DNA from: Paracoccus sigandri
GTDB taxonomy: Bacteria > Pseudomonadota > Alphaproteobacteria > Rhodobacterales > Rhodobacteraceae
NCBI RefSeq assembly: GCF_003709565.1
Contig: NZ_QNRC01000035.1
Location: 1 to 36,806 of the forward strand
Direction: 5' to 3'
Length of the DNA stretch: 36,806 bases
The first letter of the stretch is position 1, and each line of letters opens with the position of its first letter. The notes under the pieces are model-generated. The model worked only from the letters and a program-made list of their open reading frames with translations, made no database searches and had not been told where the DNA came from. Positions 1 through 8,492 of the stretch are shown here, in pieces. A program made the position numbers and the translations under genes.

Positions 1-732
1 ATCCCGTCCAGCACCATGCGCGACATCGTCACCAGCCTCCTGCCCGGCTGGCAGGGGATGCGCATGTGGGTCCTGGCCCGGCCGCTCTCGGGCTTCGCCG
101 AGACCTTCAGCCAGTATATCGTCGAGCTGGCCGAGGGCGGCGGCAGCGACCTGCCCGAGGACGACCCCGAGATCCAGCACGCGATCTTCGTCACCGAGGG
201 CGCGCTGCGCCTGACCATCGACGGGCAGGACCACCGGCTGGCCCCCGGCGGCTTCGCCTATGTCCCGCCCGGCACCGCCTGGTCGGTCAGGAACGCAGGC
301 CCCGGCCGGAGCGGCTTTCACTGGTGGCGCAAGCGCTGGCAGCCGGTCGAGGGCCTGACGCGCCCCGACCCGATCGTGACGCGCGAGCAGGACATCGCGC
401 CCGCCGCCATGCCCGGCACCGATGCCTGGGCCACGACCCGCTTCATGGACCCCGAGGACCTGCGCCACGACATGCACATCACGCTGGTCACCTTCCAGCC
501 CGGCGGCTCGATCCCCTTCGCCGAGACCCATGTGATGGAGCACGGGCTTTTCGTGCTGGAGGGCAAGGCGGTCTACCGGCTGAACCGCGACTGGGTCGAG
601 GTCGGCCCCGGCGATTTCATGTGGCTGCGCGCCTTCTGCCCGCAGGCCTGCTATGCCGGCGGACCGGGCCGCTTCCGCTACCTGCTCTACAAGGACGTCA
701 ACCGCCACGCCAATCTCTGGCCCAACAGGTAG
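1..732 (+). CDS. allE: (S)-ureidoglycine aminohydrolase (bicupin), 5'-truncated by window edge
   Basis: This protein should convert (S)-ureidoglycine to (S)-ureidoglycolate and ammonia in the cytoplasm, a late step of allantoin (purine) breakdown. Two cupin halves are visible: one around HAIFVTEGAL with the PPGTAW turn, and a C-terminal one with ETHVMEHGLFVLEGKAVYRL and the end FRYLLYKDVNRH, which is typical of AllE/YlbA. The C-terminal cupin carries the metal-binding E-x-H-x3-E-H pattern. The frame is open to base 1. The first visible ATG at 16 lies inside conserved sequence (the family has about 20-40 more N-terminal residues), so the true start lies upstream of the window. The stop is at 730-732. 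No other allantoin gene is visible in the window; any partners would be to the left. Confidence 0.85.
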   Translation: MPSSTMRDIVTSLLPGWQGMRMWVLARPLSGFAETFSQYIVELAEGGGSDLPEDDPEIQHAIFVTEGALRLTIDGQDHRLAPGGFAYVPPGTAWSVRNAGPGRSGFHWWRKRWQPVEGLTRPDPIVTREQDIAPAAMPGTDAWATTRFMDPEDLRHDMHITLVTFQPGGSIPFAETHVMEHGLFVLEGKAVYRLNRDWVEVGPGDFMWLRAFCPQACYAGGPGRFRYLLYKDVNRHANLWPNR

Positions 733-738
733 CGCCGG

Positions 739-777
739 GCCTTCGTGATTCAGGCCTTCGTGATTCAGGCCTTCGTG
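739..777. repeat. 15-bp tandem repeat at the 3' end of the EamA gene
   Basis: The unit GCCTTCGTGATTCAG occurs at 739-753 and 754-768, followed by a partial copy at 769-777. Read on the minus strand, the period is exactly five codons and contains the EamA gene's TGA stop, so a second TGA follows in frame 15 bases later. It looks like slipped-strand duplication of the last codons of the gene. Confidence 0.8.
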
Positions 778-1673
778 GCATCGGGCGGCGGGGTCACGGC
801 GCGCGCGCGGATCCGCGCCTCGCGCCAGGTGATGAAGGTGATCGCCCCGATCATCAGCCCGCCGCCCAGGATCACCCAGCCGTCCAGCGGCTCGTGGAAG
901 ATCAGCACGCCGACCAGGCTGGCCCAGATCAGCTGCAGGAAGGTCACCGGCTGCGTCACCGTCAGCGGCGCCGCGGCAAAGGCCCGCGTCATCGTGTAAT
1001 GGCCAAGCGTCGCGAACAGCGCCACCAGCGCCAGCCAGCCGACCTGCGCCGGCGTCGGCGGCACCCAGACCGCCAGCGCGATCGGCGCCAGCCCCACCGA
1101 GACGGTCAGCGACATCATCGCCACCACCACGGCGGGCGACACGCGCTCGGTCAGGCGCTTGGCGACCAGGTAGGACGCCCCGAAAGCGACCGAGGCCAGC
1201 ACCTGTGCCAGATGCCCCGGATCAAGTTCCCGCAGGCCGGGCCGCAGCACGATCACCGCCCCCAGCAGCGCCACGCAGATCGCCGCGATCCGGCGCGCGG
1301 CCAGCCGCTCGCCCATGAACAGCGCGGCGCCGATGGTGACGACGATCGGGTTCAGATAGCCGATGGCCGTCACCTCGGCCACGGTGATGCGCGACATGGC
1401 ATAGAACCAGGCGATCACCGCCAGCACATGCAAGGCGCCGCGCAGGCAGAACTGGCCCCAGACCGGCGCCGGAAAGCCCCGCCTCAGCGCCGGGACCAGC
1501 ACCGGCACCAGGAAGACCAGCCCGATCAGGAAGCGGATGAAGGCGGCCTGCGAGGCGGGCAGCGCCCCCTCCAGCCCGCGCACGATGGCGTTGACGGCCA
1601 CGAAGCACAGCCCCGTGGCCAGCATCCAGCCGATGCCGATCAGGTCACGGCGCGTATCGCTGTAGATTTGCAT
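765..1673 (-). CDS. EamA/DMT-family transporter
   Basis: A predicted inner-membrane metabolite exporter of the drug/metabolite transporter superfamily. The 302-residue protein has about ten hydrophobic segments in two EamA repeats; the first includes FYAMSRITVAEVTAIGYLNP and the second FAAAPLTVTQPVTFLQLIWA, both typical of the family. The substrate cannot be read from sequence. I chose the ATG at 1671-1673 because it begins directly before the first membrane segment; an upstream TTG frame adds 12 unconserved residues. It follows lysE on the same strand after 43 bases, so the two exporters may be cotranscribed. Its 3' end carries a 15-bp tandem repeat that includes the stop codon. Confidence 0.85.
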   Translation of the reverse strand: MQIYSDTRRDLIGIGWMLATGLCFVAVNAIVRGLEGALPASQAAFIRFLIGLVFLVPVLVPALRRGFPAPVWGQFCLRGALHVLAVIAWFYAMSRITVAEVTAIGYLNPIVVTIGAALFMGERLAARRIAAICVALLGAVIVLRPGLRELDPGHLAQVLASVAFGASYLVAKRLTERVSPAVVVAMMSLTVSVGLAPIALAVWVPPTPAQVGWLALVALFATLGHYTMTRAFAAAPLTVTQPVTFLQLIWASLVGVLIFHEPLDGWVILGGGLMIGAITFITWREARIRARAVTPPPDATKA

Positions 1674-1716
1674 GACCTGCAATTGAGCGCGTTCCCCCGC
1701 CGGGTGCAAGCCCCGC

Positions 1717-2310
1717 TCAGCCGATCATCAGCCGCAGCGCGATGGACCACATCACCGTGCCCACCCCGGCCTCCAGCCATTGCCAGGCGCGCGGCCGCCT
1801 GAACAGCGGCGCCAGCAGCCGCGCCCCGTAGCCCAGCGCGAAGAAGAACAGGAACGAGCCGCTGACCGCACCGGCGGCGAAGGCGCCCCGTTCCGGCCAT
1901 TGCGCCGAGATCGAGCCCAGCAGCACCACCGTATCCAGCCAGACATGCGGGTTCAGCCAGGTCAGCGCCGCGATCATCGCCAGCGTCGCCCCCAGCCCGG
2001 CCGCCCCGCCCTCGGGCCGCAGCGCCGCGCCGCCCCGCCAGGCGGCACGGAAGGCCCGCGCGCCATACCACAGCAGGAAGGCCACGCCGCCCCAGCGCAT
2101 CGCCTCGACCAGGGCCGGCATCCGCGCCCCGATCACCGACATGCCGCCCACGCCCAGCCCGATCAGCAGCGCGTCCGAGACGGCGCAGAACAGGCAGACA
2201 GCCAGAACATGCCGGCCCAGCAAGCCCTGCTTCAGCACGAAGGCGTTCTGCGCCCCGATGGCCATGATCAGCGACAGCCCGGTCCCCAGACCGGCAAGAT
2301 AGGACAGCAT
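1717..2310 (-). CDS. LysE/ArgO-family basic amino acid exporter
   Basis: A 197-residue inner-membrane protein that probably exports L-lysine and/or L-arginine. It has the LysE-family N-terminus with IMAIGAQNAFVLKQGL in the first part of the protein, a second motif LTWLNPHVWLDTVVL, and about six hydrophobic segments; the length matches ArgO/LysE. It is divergent from a LysG/ArgP-like regulator gene (start 2392), the standard arrangement for this exporter, and an inverted repeat lies between them. In known systems the regulator activates lysE or argO when basic amino acids accumulate. Whether lysine or arginine is preferred cannot be told here. Confidence 0.88.
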   Translation of the reverse strand: MLSYLAGLGTGLSLIMAIGAQNAFVLKQGLLGRHVLAVCLFCAVSDALLIGLGVGGMSVIGARMPALVEAMRWGGVAFLLWYGARAFRAAWRGGAALRPEGGAAGLGATLAMIAALTWLNPHVWLDTVVLLGSISAQWPERGAFAAGAVSGSFLFFFALGYGARLLAPLFRRPRAWQWLEAGVGTVMWSIALRLMIG

Positions 2311-2345
2311 CAGCGCACCTCCGGCCTTGCTTCTGGCCCGGCGGC

Positions 2346-2366
2346 GAATTCAAGTAAAATGAATTC
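2346..2366. promoter_or_regulatory. Perfect inverted repeat, probable LysG/ArgP operator
   Basis: GAATTCA (2346-2352), seven spacer bases, then its exact complement TGAATTC (2360-2366). The centre contains a T-N11-A pattern (T2350, A2362), the core of LysR-type operators. It sits 36-56 bases upstream of lysE and 26-46 bases upstream of the regulator gene, in an AT-rich patch of an otherwise GC-rich region. The link to the adjacent regulator is inferred from position and symmetry. Confidence 0.7.
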
Positions 2367-2391
2367 GAATCATCCATATGAAGCACAGCTA

Positions 2392-3252
2392 ATGATGGAC
2401 TATCCCGCGCTGGTCGCCCTGGCCGAGGTCATCCGCCGCGCCTCCTTCGAGGCCGCGGCCGCCGCGCTGGGGGTCACGCCCTCGGCCATCTCGCAGCGGA
2501 TCCGCACGCTCGAGGACCGGATGGGCGCGGTCCTGGTCGATCGCGGCCCACCGGTCGCCGGCACCGCGACCGGGCTGCGGCTGGCCGCGCATCTGGACCA
2601 GGTGCGGCTGCTGGAAACGGCGCTCGGCGCCGCCCCCGGCCCGCCCCCGGTGCTGCGCATCGCGGTCAATGCCGACAGCCTCGCGACCTGGGCGATGGCG
2701 CCGCTGGCGGCCAGCCCCGGCCTTCTGGACCTGGTGATCGACGATCAGGACCACGCGCAGGACTGGCTGAGGGCCGGCCAGGTCATCGCGGCGCTGACCA
2801 GCGAAAGCCGCCCGGTCTCGGGCTGCGACAGCCTGGCCCTCGGCCGGATGCGCTATCGCGCCACCGCCAGCCCGGATTTCGCCGCCCGCCACTTCCCGCA
2901 AGGCCCTGACGCCGCCGCGCTGGCGCTGGCCCCCGCGCTCAGCTTCAACGCCAAGGACGCCCTGCAGGACCGCTGGACGCGGCTGGCGACCGGCCGGCGC
3001 GTGACGCTGCCGATCCACCGCATCCCCTCCTCGCAGGCCTTCGCCCAGGCCACCCGGCTCGGCCTCGGCTGGGGCATGAATCCCGAAAGCCTGATCGCCC
3101 AGGACCTCGCCGCCGGCCGCCTGGTCGATCTTGCCCCCGACCTGCCGCTCGACGTGCCGCTGTTCTGGCAGGCCAGCCGCATCACCGCCCCCGCCCTCGC
3201 CCCGCTGACCCGCGCCATCAGAAAAGCCGCCAGGGCAAACCTGCTGCCCTGA
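2392..3252 (+). CDS. LysR-type regulator of the LysG/ArgP (IciA) family
   Basis: A DNA-binding transcriptional activator expected to sense lysine/arginine and switch on the divergent lysE. The N-terminus has the LysR winged helix-turn-helix (ASFEAAAAALGVTPSAISQ, RIRTLE, about residues 16-42), followed by an effector domain whose length (286 residues in total) and features, including RIAVNADSLATWAM, match ArgP/LysG rather than generic LysR proteins. Two ATG codons are adjacent (2392 and 2395); either could start. It overlaps no neighbour, and a hairpin-rich repeat follows its stop. Confidence 0.88.
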   Translation: MMDYPALVALAEVIRRASFEAAAAALGVTPSAISQRIRTLEDRMGAVLVDRGPPVAGTATGLRLAAHLDQVRLLETALGAAPGPPPVLRIAVNADSLATWAMAPLAASPGLLDLVIDDQDHAQDWLRAGQVIAALTSESRPVSGCDSLALGRMRYRATASPDFAARHFPQGPDAAALALAPALSFNAKDALQDRWTRLATGRRVTLPIHRIPSSQAFAQATRLGLGWGMNPESLIAQDLAAGRLVDLAPDLPLDVPLFWQASRITAPALAPLTRAIRKAARANLLP

Positions 3253-3261
3253 CGGCCCCTT

Positions 3262-3345
3262 TCATCTTGGCTCAAATATCCTCGGGGGTCGCCGGCTGGT
3301 GCGCCACTGGTTCGAGAACCAGCCGGCGACGGGGCAGCGCCCCCG
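3262..3345. repeat. Intergenic hairpin element (REP-like, possible bidirectional terminator)
   Basis: Between the convergent regulator gene and yebC lies a stretch beginning CATCTTGGCTCAAATATCC followed by CTCGGGGG. Next comes a perfect 13-bp stem (GTCGCCGGCTGGT at 3288-3300 with its complement at 3318-3330, 17-nt loop), then a second small hairpin GGGGC-AGC-GCCCC at 3331-3343. The loop can also form an alternative 6-bp stem (CTGGTT/AACCAG). From memory, similar sequences with CAAATATCC and G-rich hairpins recur between genes in Rhodobacteraceae. It probably ends transcription from both sides. No second copy was found in this window. Confidence 0.6.
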
Positions 3346-3365
3346 GCCGTCGCGGGACGCAAGCC

Positions 3366-4109
3366 TTACAGCTGCGCGGCCAGTTCCTCGGACAGGTCGA
3401 AATTGCCGGTGACGTTCTGCACGTCGTCATCGTCCTCCAGCGCATCGATCAGCTTCATCAGCTTCTGCGCGGTCTCCAGGTCAGTGATCTCGGTCGGGGC
3501 CTGCGGCTTCCAGATCAGCTTCGCGGTCTCGGATTCGCCCAGGGATGCCTCCAGAGCGGTCGCGACCTCGTTCAGCGCGGTATCCGCGCAATAGATCCAG
3601 TGGCCTTCCTCGTCGCTCTCGACATCATCCGCGCCTGCCTCGATCGCGGCCAGCATCACCGTGTCGGCGTCGCCGACCGAGGCCGGATACATGATCTCGC
3701 CCACCCGGTCGAACATGAAGCTGACGGAGCCGGTCTGGCCCAGATCGCCCCCCGACTTGGTGAAATAGCTGCGCACGTTGGATGCGGTGCGGTTGCGGTT
3801 GTCGGTCATCGCCTCGACCACCAGCGCGATGCCGTTGGGCCCATAGCCCTCGTAGCGGATCTCCTCGTAGTTCTCGGCATCGCCGCCCTGCGACTTCTTG
3901 ATGGCGCGGTCGATCACGTCCTTGGGGACCGATTTCGCCTTGGCCTCCTTCACCGCCAGGCGCAGGCGCGGGTTCTTCTCGGGATCGGGATCGCCCATCT
4001 TGGCGGCGACGGTGATTTCCTTGGCCAGCTTGGAAAACAGCTTCGAGCGCGCCGCGTCCTGGCGGCCCTTGCGATGCTGGATGTTTGCCCATTTGGAATG
4101 GCCTGCCAT
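3366..4109 (-). CDS. yebC: YebC/PmpR (TACO1) family protein
   Basis: A conserved cytoplasmic protein of 247 residues. The N-terminus MAGHSKWANIQHRKGRQDAA is diagnostic of YebC, and length and domain order (YEGYGPNGIALVVE, then the acidic C-terminal half) fit the family. YebC proteins were long annotated as transcriptional regulators; later work links the family to translation, with relief of ribosome stalling at proline-rich stretches. The start is well supported by AAGGACGA just upstream. It stands alone on the minus strand between the hairpin element and the SLC13 gene, which is 102 bases upstream. Confidence 0.95.
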   Translation of the reverse strand: MAGHSKWANIQHRKGRQDAARSKLFSKLAKEITVAAKMGDPDPEKNPRLRLAVKEAKAKSVPKDVIDRAIKKSQGGDAENYEEIRYEGYGPNGIALVVEAMTDNRNRTASNVRSYFTKSGGDLGQTGSVSFMFDRVGEIMYPASVGDADTVMLAAIEAGADDVESDEEGHWIYCADTALNEVATALEASLGESETAKLIWKPQAPTEITDLETAQKLMKLIDALEDDDDVQNVTGNFDLSEELAAQL

Positions 4110-4211
4110 GGTCGGTCGTCCTTCGCAGTTCGGAAATTCTGGATTCGGGCGCTTTTAGTCCAGGCCGCGCCCCCATCGCAAGACAAGAGCGAGAGCCGGC
4201 CGCCACCCCGC

Positions 4212-5990
4212 TCAGATCGGGAAGAAGATCCAGATCGACACCGTCGTCACCACCGCCGTCAGCACGTTCATCGGCATCCCCACGCGGACGAAATCCATGA
4301 AGGTATAGCCGCCGGGCCCATAGACCAGCGTGTTGGTCTGATAGCCGATCGGCGTCGCGAAACTGGCCGAGGCCGCCATCATCACCGCCACGACCAGCGC
4401 GCGGGGATCGACGCCGACATGGTTGCCGATCGAGATTGCCACCGGGGTCATGATGACCGCCACGGCATTGTTGGTCACCGCCTCGGTCAGGATGCTGGCG
4501 ATCACATAGACCGCCAGGACCAGCGCCCAGGACGGAAGGCTTTCCAGGAAGGGGCCGATATGGCTGACGATGAAGGTGACGGCGCCGGAATTCTCCATCC
4601 CCGCGCCCACGGCCAGCATCCCGAAGATCAGCGCCATCAGCCGGCCGTCGACGAAGCTCAGCGCCTCGTCGGCATCGATGCAGCGCGTGATCAGCACGAT
4701 GGCCACGCCGATGAAGGACAGCACCAGCATCGAGGCGACGTTGAGCGAGGCCAGCAGCACCACGCCCGCCAGCACCGCCACCACGATCGGGGCATGGCTG
4801 CGGCGGAAGGCGCGCTCCGAGGGCTGGGCGACCTCGACCATCTGCATGTCGGCGGCCAGCCGCTGGATGTCGTCGGGGGCGCCCTCCAGAAGCAGCGTGT
4901 CGCCCACCCGCACCACCAGGTCGTCCAGCTGGCGGCCGATGTTCTGGTTCTTGCGATGCGCCGCCAGCACATAGACGCCATAGCGGCGGCGCAGCCGCAT
5001 CGAGCCCAGGCTGCGGCCGATCATGTGGCAGCCCGGCGTGATCAGCACCTCGACCGTGGTGGTCTGGACCGAGCTGAGCTTGTCGACGGTGCGCAGCTCC
5101 TTGTGGCTCTTCAGCCCCAGAACCTCGGACATGGGGGTGCGCAGCACCACGCGGTCCCCGGCCTCCAGCTGCACCGCCGCCAGGTCGCGGCGCAGCGAGG
5201 CGTCGCCGCGCAGCACGTCGATCACCCGCGCGTTGTCGCGGCTGAAGATGTCGATCTCGGCCAGGGTCTTGCCCACCAGCGAGGAATCCTCGGGGATCGC
5301 CACCTCGGTGAAGAACTTCATGCTGGAGCGATTGGACAGCATCTGCGACATCGAGGCCCGCGCCGGCAGAAGCCGCGGCGCGATCAGCACCAGATAGGCG
5401 ACGCCGAAGATCGCCACCATCAGCCCGACCGGGGTGATCTCGAAGATGCCGAAGGGCGCCATGCCGGAATTGCGCGCCACCCCGTCCACCAGGAGGTTGG
5501 TCGAGGTCCCGATCAGCGTCAGCGTGCCGCCCAGGATCGACAGGTAGGACAGCGGGATCAGCAGCTTCGAGGGCGCGGTGTCCATCTCCTTGGCCAGCTG
5601 GATGAAGATCGGCAGCATCACCACCACCAGCGGCGTGTTGTTGACGAAGGCCGACATCACGCAGACCAGCACCGACATCATCGCCAGCGTGAGCATGGGC
5701 CGGTTCCCGGCATGGCGCGCCGCCTTGCGCCCGAACCATTCCAGCGCCCCGGTCCGCACCAGCCCGCCGACGATGATGAACATGAAGGCGATGGTCCAGG
5801 GCGCCGGATTGGCCAGCACGGACGAGATCTGGTCCACCGGCAGGATGCCCAGCAGCACCATGGCCAGCGTGCCGACGATGGCGGTCACTTCCGGCGGATA
5901 GGTTTCGCGGATGAACAGGACGAACATCCCGATGATGAGAAAGATTGTGGTGACGGCGGCGGCCGTTCCGGTCAGTTCCAGTCCGAGCAT
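4212..5990 (-). CDS. SLC13/DASS-family permease with two TrkA-C (RCK_C) domains
   Basis: A 592-residue inner-membrane anion/sodium symporter-like protein. N- and C-terminal membrane halves flank a cytosolic insert with two RCK_C regulatory domains, around VGKTLAEIDIFSRDNARVIDV and IGRSLGSMRLRRRYGVYVLA. Family hallmarks include NNTPLVVVMLPIF in the first half and NNAVAVIMTPVAISIG in the second, the pseudo-symmetric DASS signatures. Members of this architecture carry dicarboxylates, sulfate or other anions; the substrate here is unknown. The ATG at 5988-5990 is preferred because an AGAAGAGAG ribosome-binding site precedes it; the frame upstream adds 28 unconserved residues. Confidence 0.88.
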   Translation of the reverse strand: MLGLELTGTAAAVTTIFLIIGMFVLFIRETYPPEVTAIVGTLAMVLLGILPVDQISSVLANPAPWTIAFMFIIVGGLVRTGALEWFGRKAARHAGNRPMLTLAMMSVLVCVMSAFVNNTPLVVVMLPIFIQLAKEMDTAPSKLLIPLSYLSILGGTLTLIGTSTNLLVDGVARNSGMAPFGIFEITPVGLMVAIFGVAYLVLIAPRLLPARASMSQMLSNRSSMKFFTEVAIPEDSSLVGKTLAEIDIFSRDNARVIDVLRGDASLRRDLAAVQLEAGDRVVLRTPMSEVLGLKSHKELRTVDKLSSVQTTTVEVLITPGCHMIGRSLGSMRLRRRYGVYVLAAHRKNQNIGRQLDDLVVRVGDTLLLEGAPDDIQRLAADMQMVEVAQPSERAFRRSHAPIVVAVLAGVVLLASLNVASMLVLSFIGVAIVLITRCIDADEALSFVDGRLMALIFGMLAVGAGMENSGAVTFIVSHIGPFLESLPSWALVLAVYVIASILTEAVTNNAVAVIMTPVAISIGNHVGVDPRALVVAVMMAASASFATPIGYQTNTLVYGPGGYTFMDFVRVGMPMNVLTAVVTTVSIWIFFPI

Positions 5991-6154
5991 TCGGCACTCT
6001 CTTCTGCGGACCGCGGCGGGCCCTTCTGGCGCCTGTTTCGCCGATTCAATCGCGGGCCGCAACCCGGCCGGCACCGGACGCCTTCCGCGCGACGCGCCGG
6101 CAGGCGGCGATCTGCCCGGTTCGCGGACAGGCGCGACAACCCGCAGCCATGGCC

Positions 6155-6976
6155 TTAGGCAGTTCCCGGATCGCTCTGCGCCAGCCTGCCGCCGTCGCGC
6201 ACCGGCGTCAGGGCGCGGGCCAGGCCGGTGCGGTCGTCGGTCTCGACCAGGACGCCCGACAGGGTGGCCTCGCCCTCGGCCGGGGTGAAGCGGTCGCGGG
6301 CCAGGCCGGTCAGGAAACGGCGCAGGGGCTCGGCCTTCTCCATGCCGATGACGCTGTCATAGTCGCCGCACATGCCGGCATCGGACTGATAGGCGGTGCC
6401 GCGGTTCAGGATCTGCGCATCGGCGGTCGGCACATGGGTATGGGTGCCCACGACCAGGCTGGCGCGGCCGTCGCAGAAATGGCCCATCGCCATCTTCTCG
6501 CTGGTGGCCTCGGCATGGATGTCCAGCACCGCCGCCTGGACCAGCCCCCCCGGCGGATAGGCGCGTAGCACGCCGTCCACGGCCGAGAAGGGATCGTCGA
6601 AGGGCCGCGACATGAAGACCTGCCCCAGCGCCTGCAGGACCAGCACCTTGCGGCCGCGCTGATCGCTGAAGACGCCGAAGCCGCGCCCCGGCGCCTCGCG
6701 CGCGATGTTCAGCGGGCGGAGGACGCGCGGCTCGCGGTCGATGAAGGCCAGCATGTCCTTCTGGTCGAAGGCATGGTCGCCCAGGGTGATGCAATCGGCG
6801 CCCGATTGCAGCAGCAGCTGGGCATGGCCCGCGGTCAACCCGCGCCCGCCGCTGGCATTCTCTCCGTTGACGATCACGAAATCGGCCTTCAGCCGGGCCT
6901 TCAGCCCCGCAAGCCTGTCGCTGATCGCCCGGCGGCCCGCCCGCCCCATCACGTCGCCGAGAAACAGAATACGCAT
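6155..6976 (-). CDS. YmdB-like (TIGR00282) metallophosphoesterase
   Basis: A cytoplasmic phosphodiesterase of 273 residues. In characterised relatives (YmdB) the substrate is 2',3'-cyclic AMP, and the protein influences RNA turnover and signalling. The dinuclear metal-binding motifs are visible in order: FLGDVMGRAGR at the N-terminus, NGENASGG, GDHAFDQKDM, DIHAEATSEKMAMG and VGTHTHVPTADAQIL, followed by SDAGMCGDYDSVIG. The start MRILFLGD (ATG 6974-6976) is the conserved family N-terminus; the longer frame is not needed. It is divergent from the subtilase gene. Confidence 0.9.
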   Translation of the reverse strand: MRILFLGDVMGRAGRRAISDRLAGLKARLKADFVIVNGENASGGRGLTAGHAQLLLQSGADCITLGDHAFDQKDMLAFIDREPRVLRPLNIAREAPGRGFGVFSDQRGRKVLVLQALGQVFMSRPFDDPFSAVDGVLRAYPPGGLVQAAVLDIHAEATSEKMAMGHFCDGRASLVVGTHTHVPTADAQILNRGTAYQSDAGMCGDYDSVIGMEKAEPLRRFLTGLARDRFTPAEGEATLSGVLVETDDRTGLARALTPVRDGGRLAQSDPGTA

Positions 6977-7093
6977 GAGAAAACCGATATGCGAAAGGCC
7001 CGGCGGGCTCAAGCAGAGTTCCGCCGGAAAACACGCGCGGATCGACAGGGGCGGCGGGGGCGGAATAAACTGCCGCGGCAGCCGTTCTTGCCA

Positions 7094-7110
7094 GGGCCCG
7101 TTGCGGGCCC
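7094..7110. promoter_or_regulatory. 7-bp hairpin in the subtilase 5' region
   Basis: GGGCCCG (7094-7100), TTG loop, CGGGCCC (7104-7110), 32 bases before the subtilase start codon and between two divergent genes. It could be a 5'-UTR hairpin or an operator. There is no T-run, so it is not a convincing terminator. Confidence 0.35.
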
Positions 7111-7141
7111 CCAGATGATTTCAGACGGAAGGTCCCGATCC

Positions 7142-8488
7142 ATGCCGCTTTCCCATCGCCTGTGCCTTCTTGCCCTGCTGGCCGGGGCCACCATCCTGAC
7201 CGGCCTGCCCGACCCGCGACCCGGCCATCACGGCTGGACCCCGGCCGCCTGGGCCGATGATGACGATGACGACGACGATGATGATGACGACCGCGGCGGC
7301 GGGCTGCGGCTGCGGATTCCGCTGCAGGTCCAGCGCCGCGCGGCGCCCGCCCCGGCCCCTGCCCCGGCGCCCCTGCCGGAATACGCGCCCGAACTGGTCG
7401 TGACCGACCTGGACGAGGCGGACCTGCAGCAGCTGCTGGGCGAGGGTTTCGGCGTGATCGAGACCGTGCCGCTTGACGCGCTGGACAGCACGCTGCACCG
7501 GCTGTCGGCGCCCTCGGGCCAGAACCTGGAAGCCGCGCGCGACCGGGTGCGCCAGCTTCCCAGCGGCGCAGCGGCGGACCTGAACCACTATTACCGCACC
7601 GACCAGGCGGTCAGCACGGCGGCGGCGCCCGCCGCGCCCGAGAACTGCACCCACGGCAATTGCGCCTCTCACCGGCTGGTGGGCTGGCCCGAGGCGGAGG
7701 AGCGGCGCCGGTCCTGCCCGCTGAGCCAGCCCATCGGCATCATCGACACCGGCGTGAATACCGAACATGAATTCCTGTCCGACGCGCAGATCGAGCTGGT
7801 CCGGCTGGGGACCGAACCCGAACCCTCGGGCAAGATCCACGGCACCGCGATCGTCTCGCTGCTGGCCGGCACGCCCGGCTCGCGCGTCAGCGGGCTTCTG
7901 CCCGAGGCGGAACTGGTCGTGGCCGACATCTTCTCGCTGGCGGGCCAGGACGAGCGCGCCGACATCTCGGCCCTGCTGCGCGGGCTGGACGCGATGGAGG
8001 AGCGCGGCGTGCGGGTGGTGAACCTGGCGCTGACCGGCCCGGCGAACACGGTGCTGGAATCGACCGTCGCCCGGCTGGTCGCGGAACGCGGCATGGTGCT
8101 GGTCGCGGCGGTGGGCAATGACGGCCCGGCCGCCCCCGCCGCCTATCCCGCCGCCTATGACGGGGTGATCGCGGTGACGGCGGTGGACGGGCGCGGACGG
8201 ATCTATCGCGGCGCGCAGCGGGGCGGGCATGTCGACCTGGCGGCGCCGGGGGTCGGGCTGCTGCTGGCGACCTCGATCAGCGGGGCGCGGCCCAAGACCG
8301 GCACCTCCTTCGCGACGCCCTATGTCACGGCGGGGGCGGCGATGCTGCTGGCGCGGGAACCCGAGCTGGCGCCGGAAGCGGTCGCCCGGCGGCTGGCGCA
8401 GGCGACCCGCGACCTGGGGGCGGAAGGCCATGACGAGGTTTACGGCCACGGGCTGATCCTGGCCGACCGGCTGTGCCGGGGAAGCTGA
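7142..8488 (+). CDS. Exported S8 (subtilisin-like) serine protease with poly-Asp segment
   Basis: A secreted or periplasmic subtilase of 448 residues. A hydrophobic N-terminal stretch (about residues 7-21) and an AWA site at 36-38 suggest signal peptidase cleavage just before twelve consecutive Asp residues (39-50). A Pro/Ala-rich linker and a prodomain-like segment follow (about 83-140). The catalytic triad is intact: Asp202 in IIDTGVNTEHE, His233 in KIHGTAIVSLLAG and Ser389 in GTSFATP, with oxyanion Asn326 in VAAVGNDGPA. The ATG at 7142 has GGAAGG nine bases upstream; a longer frame upstream lacks a plausible signal peptide. It is convergent with the anti-sigma factor gene, with a shared hairpin between them. 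Confidence 0.9.
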   Translation: MPLSHRLCLLALLAGATILTGLPDPRPGHHGWTPAAWADDDDDDDDDDDDRGGGLRLRIPLQVQRRAAPAPAPAPAPLPEYAPELVVTDLDEADLQQLLGEGFGVIETVPLDALDSTLHRLSAPSGQNLEAARDRVRQLPSGAAADLNHYYRTDQAVSTAAAPAAPENCTHGNCASHRLVGWPEAEERRRSCPLSQPIGIIDTGVNTEHEFLSDAQIELVRLGTEPEPSGKIHGTAIVSLLAGTPGSRVSGLLPEAELVVADIFSLAGQDERADISALLRGLDAMEERGVRVVNLALTGPANTVLESTVARLVAERGMVLVAAVGNDGPAAPAAYPAAYDGVIAVTAVDGRGRIYRGAQRGGHVDLAAPGVGLLLATSISGARPKTGTSFATPYVTAGAAMLLAREPELAPEAVARRLAQATRDLGAEGHDEVYGHGLILADRLCRGS

Positions 8489-8492
8489 AGAA

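Noticed and set aside
66..1802. Plus-strand frame across allE, the EamA gene and the lysE end
   Set aside because: Arg/Pro/Gln-rich shadow that ignores three conserved genes.
3267..6158. Long open frame on the plus strand (about 960 codons) across yebC and the SLC13 gene
   Set aside because: It is antisense to two well-conserved genes, and its product is rich in His, Arg, Gln and Asp with no domain; a GC-skew shadow.
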